A DNA stretch of 9,321 bases from CAVPRW01 sp046727435 [NCBI: bacterium] (GTDB lineage: Bacteria > Tectomicrobia > Entotheonellia > J063), in contig JBKPCR010000427.1 of the NCBI GenBank assembly GCA_046727435.1, positions 1-9,321 on the forward strand. The letters run 5' to 3'. The position numbers and the translations under genes were made by a program. Each line of letters starts with the position of its first letter. The first letter of the stretch is position 1. This document shows positions 6,588 to 9,321 of this stretch, piece after piece. The notes below the pieces were generated by a model, which did not search any database, was not told the DNA's origin, and saw only the letters and a program-made list of their open reading frames with translations.

Positions 6588-7032
6588 GATCAGCCAGCCA
6601 GCTCTCTTAAGCCGGTTTTCTGTTCCATTGTTCCCAAACACCCAACCACAGTGACCATGGGCATCCGCGCCTTCTAAGCAGTAGTTTCCAGGATTTTAGG
6701 CCACTCTCTCGGTGACGTCATGATGCACGGCCGAGGGGGGCTGCGGGCCTTTTGCCAATTCCTGGTAAATGCCCTGAATAGTGAGCAACTTTTGCCCTCA
6801 AACATGAGCACTTGCCCTCAATCTTGAGCACTCGGATAAACTTTGCCTGGTCAAACCGCTCCCCCTCTGGCATACGGTTTTCCAAACGTGTAAATTGCGT
6901 TCCTATCGAGAGATTGACACACTGTTGGCATGCAGCAGACGGACGCCCTTAGACGGTATTTTCTATACTGTGCAACATGTGAAACGCTGGCCCACGACCA
7001 TTGGTTCGATACGCGATCGATCTGGAGGCGTT
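6588..7032. other. Intergenic region between recombinase relic and SRAP gene
   Basis: No gene is seen on either strand. The notable content is a set of tandem 20-bp units at 6782-6830. The frame of the downstream SRAP gene stays open back to a TTG at 6895, but those residues show no family features. A TATACT hexamer (6964-6969) could be a -10 box for the SRAP gene, with no good -35 at the right distance; a TTGACA occurs at 6914-6919, too far upstream to pair with it. Confidence 0.5.
6782..6830. repeat. Tandem 20-bp units, possible IS21-type end
   Basis: TTGCCCTCA occurs at 6792-6800 and 6812-6820, and TGAGCA at 6782-6787, 6805-6810 and 6825-6830, giving two near-identical 20-bp units plus a partial one. 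Each unit holds an inverted pair (CTCA-AACA-TGAG and CTCAA-TC-TTGAG). Multiple spaced repeats of this kind are found at the ends of IS21-family elements, where the transposase binds. No IS21 genes are in the window, so this would be a relic. Alternatively it is an operator with helically phased sites. The repeat is seen; the IS21 link is inferred. Confidence 0.6.
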
Positions 7033-7728
7033 ATGTGCGGCGCTTACGGATTCTCCATCCACGATGCAAAAGAGGTGTATGACCGGTTTGCTGTCGCGAA
7101 CCGGCTAGACGACTTGCATGCACGTCACAATCTCCGCCCCGGGCAACTGAATCCGGTGATCACCAGCCATTCCCCCAATCGCATCTCCCGCATGTTTTGG
7201 GGGCTGATCCCGCACTGGGCGAAGGACGAGAAGCGCAAATTCAGCACGATCAACGCCAAAGCGGAGACGGCGGCCGAGCTGCCGACGTACCGCGACGCCT
7301 TTCGGCGCAAGCGCTGTATCGTGCCGGCCACTGGCTTTTACGAACCGGACAAGATCCACCACACAAAACAGCCGTTCCCCTGGCATTACTTCCGGTTGAC
7401 CGATCAACCGCTCTTCGGGTTCGCCGGCTTATATGACATCTGGACGGATCAGCAGACGGGAAAAGAAATCTGGAGCTACACCATTCTCACGACCGTGCCG
7501 AACGAGATCGTCGGGCAATACCACGATAGGATGCCCGTCATTTTAGCGAAAGACCTCGAAGAAGCATGGCTTGATTCAGACCTTGTTGACGTGAAGCCGA
7601 TTTCGAACATGCTCAAGCCGTATCCGTCCGAAAACATGGAAGAATGGCGCGTCAGCGATGAGGCGAGGAACCCGAAGAACGATCACCCGGAGGTCATGAA
7701 ACCCATAGCATTTTCGGAAGGTGCGTAG
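7033..7728 (+). CDS. SRAP-domain abasic-site processing protein (YedK/HMCES-like)
   Basis: SRAP proteins form a covalent thiazolidine link through Cys2 to abasic sites in single-stranded DNA, shielding them from breakage. The 231-residue product has the usual family length and all key residues: Met-Cys2 at the start (MCGAYGFS), N74 in STINAKAET, E104 in ATGFYEP and H164 in YHDRMPVIL. The conserved WGLIPHWAKD and GLYDIW segments are also present. Start ATG 7033 is fixed by the need for Cys at position 2 and by GGAGG at 7024-7028, four bases upstream. Longer in-frame starts, back to 6895, would bury Cys2 and are rejected. It lies 57 bases before umuD on the same strand. SRAP genes are known to cluster with SOS genes, and that fits here. 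No defect is visible; this is the one intact gene of the window. Confidence 0.95.
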   Translation: MCGAYGFSIHDAKEVYDRFAVANRLDDLHARHNLRPGQLNPVITSHSPNRISRMFWGLIPHWAKDEKRKFSTINAKAETAAELPTYRDAFRRKRCIVPATGFYEPDKIHHTKQPFPWHYFRLTDQPLFGFAGLYDIWTDQQTGKEIWSYTILTTVPNEIVGQYHDRMPVILAKDLEEAWLDSDLVDVKPISNMLKPYPSENMEEWRVSDEARNPKNDHPEVMKPIAFSEGA

Positions 7729-7752
7729 GGAGCGTCGATATTTTATTGTTGC

Positions 7753-7773
7753 ACATCAACATTTTGTTGATGT
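7753..7773. promoter_or_regulatory. 21-bp palindromic candidate operator before umuD
   Basis: ACATCAACA (7753-7761) and TGTTGATGT (7765-7773) are perfect 9-bp inverted arms around TTT. A further TGTTG half-site lies at 7747-7751. It sits 13-33 bases before ATG 7786, overlapping a possible promoter (TTGCAC 7749-7754, 18 bases, TATTCT 7773-7778). The place and symmetry suit a LexA-like or XRE-type repressor of the SOS genes. It does not match the E. coli (CTGT-N8-ACAG) or alphaproteobacterial LexA boxes. With that -10 box the transcript would start almost at the ATG, and no Shine-Dalgarno is visible, so a leaderless mRNA is possible. Confidence 0.65.
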
Positions 7774-7785
7774 ATTCTCCGCGAC

Positions 7786-8223
7786 ATGAGCCACGTCGCG
7801 GCCCTCTACAGCGCTCCAGAGTTCCCTTCAGCCCTGCCACGCCCACTGTTTCTGGCGCTGGTCGCGGCCAGATTTCCCTCTCCTGCCGACGACCACCTGG
7901 ACCGCGACCTCGACCTCCATGAGCTCCTGATTCAGCACCCAGCTTCCACGTTCTACGTCCGCCTGGCCGGCAACTCCATGTAGGGGGTTGGGCTGTACGA
8001 CGGCGACATCCTGGTGGTGGACCGCTCCCTGGAGCCCAAGCACCACGACATCGTCATCGCCGTGCTCAACGGCGACTTGACCGTGAAGCGCCTGTTCCGG
8101 CAGGGCGACCTCGTGCAGCTCCGCCCCGCCAATCAGCGCTACCCCATCATCACCGTCACGCCCGACCAGGAGCTGCTGATCTGGGGCGTGGTGACCGGCA
8201 GCATCCGGCAGTTCCGCCGCTAG
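7786..8223 (+). pseudogene. umuD: UmuD-like SOS peptidase subunit, amber codon after the catalytic Ser
   Basis: UmuD is the self-cleaving partner that activates the polymerase V catalytic subunit UmuC. The frame covers 145 codons, close to the family's 139, and aligns from end to end with E. coli Umu[45 protein letters not shown] and WGVV. The catalytic Ser64 (GNSM) and Lys101 (TVKRL) are both encoded. TAG at 7981-7983 (codon 66) follows two codons after Ser64; homologues have a sense codon there, and CAG to TAG would explain it. The cleavage site, Cys-Gly in E. coli, reads Ala28-Arg29, and the Gly-Asp-Ser of E. coli is Gly-Asn-Ser; each differs as a G-to-A change would produce. Unsuppressed, only 65 residues without the lysine would be made. 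The stop at 8221-8223 lies eight bases before umuC. A sequencing error remains possible. Confidence 0.88.
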
Positions 8224-8231
8224 GTGGCCCG

Positions 8232-9203
8232 ATGGCCGCTCCCGTCTTCGCCTTGGCCGACTGTAATAACTTTTATGTCAGCTGCGAGCGGGTCTTCCGC
8301 CCCGCCCTGGACGGCCGCCCGGTCGTCGTGTTGTCCAACAACGACGGTTGTATCATCGCCCGCAGCGACGAAGCGAAAGCCCTCGGTTTGCAGATGGGCG
8401 ACCCCTACCACCTGAACAAGGAGAAACTGACCCGGCACGGCGTCGCCGTCTTCTCTAGTAATTACGCCCTCTACGGCGACATGAGCCGCCGCGTCATGGA
8501 CACGCTGGGGACGTTCACCCCCGAGATCGAGCTCTACAGCATCGACGAGGCATTCCTGAACCTGGCCGGGTTCGAGCGCAGGGGCCTGACCGACTATGCG
8601 TGCCTGATCCGGGCGACGGTCAAGCGTGACACCGGCATTCCGGTGTCGATCGGCATCGGCCCGACCAAAACCCTGGCAAAAATTGCCAACCACCTGGCCA
8701 AGGCCCAGCCTGAGGCCGGTGGGGTCTATGAGCTTTCTGAGGTGGAGACGGATTCGGCGCTTGCGGGTATCGAAGTACGGGAGGTGTGGGGCGTCGGGCC
8801 GCGCTGGGCGAAGTGGCTGGAGGCACAGGGAATCGTGACGGTGCTTGACCTGAAGCGGGCCGACCCCAAGGCTATCCGCCGCAAGATGACGGTGGTGGGT
8901 GAGCGCCTGGTCTACGAACTGAACGGTCGGCCCTGCCTGCCGCTGGAGCTGGTCGAACCGCCGCGCCAGGGCCTCACGGTGTCGCGCTCCTTCGGACAGA
9001 CGCTGACTGCACTCCATCCAATCAAGGAGGCGCTGGTGCAGTTCGTGGGCCGGGCCGGGGAGAAGCTCCGGCGTCAAAACCTGATGGCGGCTCAGGTCCT
9101 GGTGTTCGTGACGACGAACCGGTTCTCGGCGACGCAGCCATTTTACGCGAATAGTGCGACGGTGAGGTTGCCCTACCCCAGGCATTGTCAAGTTAACTGC
9201 TGA
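8232..9203 (+). pseudogene. umuC: UmuC, Y-family DNA polymerase V catalytic subunit, C-terminally truncated
   Basis: UmuC copies past DNA lesions as polymerase V with processed UmuD and RecA. The first 315 or so residues are typical: [14 protein letters not shown] with catalytic D10, [40 protein letters not shown] with D105 and E106, [19 protein letters not shown], and [11 protein letters not shown] for the helix-hairpin-helix thumb. The little finger follows with [10 protein letters not shown] and VFVTTNRF, then [10 protein letters not shown]. After that homology stops and seven unrelated residues (RHCQVNC) lead to TGA at 9201-9203. Family members are about 420 residues, so the C-terminal quarter, with the rest of the little finger and the clamp- and RecA-contacting tail, is lost. 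Polymerase active-site residues are intact, but lesion bypass is unlikely. ATG 8232 was chosen because the homology begins there, eight bases after the umuD stop. Confidence 0.92.
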
Positions 9204-9321
9204 GCGAAAAAATCCGTTCCACTCGGCAGGCCCTTCGTCCGGTTTTGAGGTGCTGACGTTCCACTTGGGGATATAAAACGGCCTCGAAATGTCCTCAACG
9301 CCCCACTCGACCACCCCACTT
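9181..9321. other. Sequence replacing the umuC 3' end, possible mobile element end
   Basis: The umuC homology ends sharply at about 9180 and is followed by GC-moderate DNA with no recognisable plus-strand gene up to the window edge. The first bases include TTGTCAAGTTAACTGCTGAG (9185-9204), whose abruptness would fit the terminus of an inserted element. A minus-strand frame runs through here but shows no family features I recognise. The nature of the insert cannot be decided without the sequence to the right. Confidence 0.4.

Noticed and set aside
6895-7032. In-frame N-terminal extension of the SRAP protein
   Set aside because: The family needs Cys at position 2, an RBS precedes ATG 7033, and the extra residues have no homology.
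7753-7773. Palindrome as an intrinsic terminator of the SRAP gene
   Set aside because: The 9-bp stem is AT-rich with a 3-base loop and no T-run after it; its position at the umuD promoter fits an operator better.
1685-7983. Reassigned stop codons (TAG or TGA read as amino acids) explaining the three interrupted frames
   Set aside because: TGA and TAG also serve as normal terminators here (umuC, integrase, SRAP, serine recombinase), so ordinary nonsense mutation or sequencing error is simpler.
8220-9314. Long minus-strand open frame opposite umuC (364 codons)
   Set aside because: It is antisense to a clearly homologous polymerase gene, lacks family motifs and arises from high third-position GC.
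1-9321. CRISPR array, tRNA or rRNA genes, toxin-antitoxin or defence operon
   Set aside because: No regularly spaced long repeats, no cloverleaf or rRNA sequence, and no defence family motifs were seen.

Overview
The window looks like accessory DNA from a Gram-negative (diderm) bacterium with moderately high GC. The diderm call rests on a fragment of an RND-type inner-membrane efflux pump at the left edge. The style of the small heat-shock protein and of the recombinases would suit Nitrospirota or Pseudomonadota, but the sequence alone does not settle the taxon. Most of the window is a graveyard of mobile elements. Only one gene, an SRAP-domain protein, looks fully intact.

Layout. (1) 1-1058: the broken-off end of an RND pump gene, then a small heat-shock protein gene (hsp20) with a good sigma70 promoter, a strong ribosome binding site and a clear intrinsic terminator, but a frameshift in its linker. 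(2) 1059-4299: a 3,241-bp Tn3-family element bounded by perfect 56-bp inverted repeats. It carries one gene, a minus-strand transposase. That reading frame stays open for about 980 codons except for two nonsense codons, which fall between the three catalytic residues. No target-site duplication is seen. (3) 4300-5243: the catalytic C-terminal part of a tyrosine recombinase that begins exactly at the transposon end and carries a one-base frameshift. (4) 5244-5598: no gene, but a 17-bp perfect GC-rich hairpin. (5) 5599-6587: a mosaic of fragments: a second, unrelated Tn3 transposase piece; a 249-bp miniature Tn3-type element (TIME) with perfect 36-bp inverted repeats; the 3' end of one tyrosine recombinase overlapping the 5' end of another; and the headless C-terminal part of a serine recombinase joined directly to that 5' end. 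(6) 6588-7032: no gene, but tandem 20-bp units that resemble the end of an IS21-type element. (7) 7033-9321: a DNA-damage module: an SRAP (YedK/HMCES-like) protein, then umuD and umuC. umuD has an amber codon two codons after its catalytic serine, and umuC loses its C-terminal quarter at a junction near 9181.

How the genes fit together. SRAP proteins cap abasic sites in single-stranded DNA, and UmuD/UmuC form translesion polymerase V, so the right-hand cluster is a recognisable SOS-type damage-tolerance cassette. A 21-bp palindrome directly before umuD is a good candidate operator. In umuD and the Tn3 transposase the damage consists of in-frame nonsense codons that single transitions could explain. 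In hsp20 and the tyrosine recombinase it is frameshifts. The junctions between fragments (transposon/integrase, tnpA/TIME/integrase, integrase/resolvase, umuC/unknown) record repeated recombination among mobile elements. I did not find a convincing new defence or enzymatic system. The most informative observations are the hybrid-flanked TIME, the chimeric recombinase junction and the palindrome-controlled SRAP-umuDC group.
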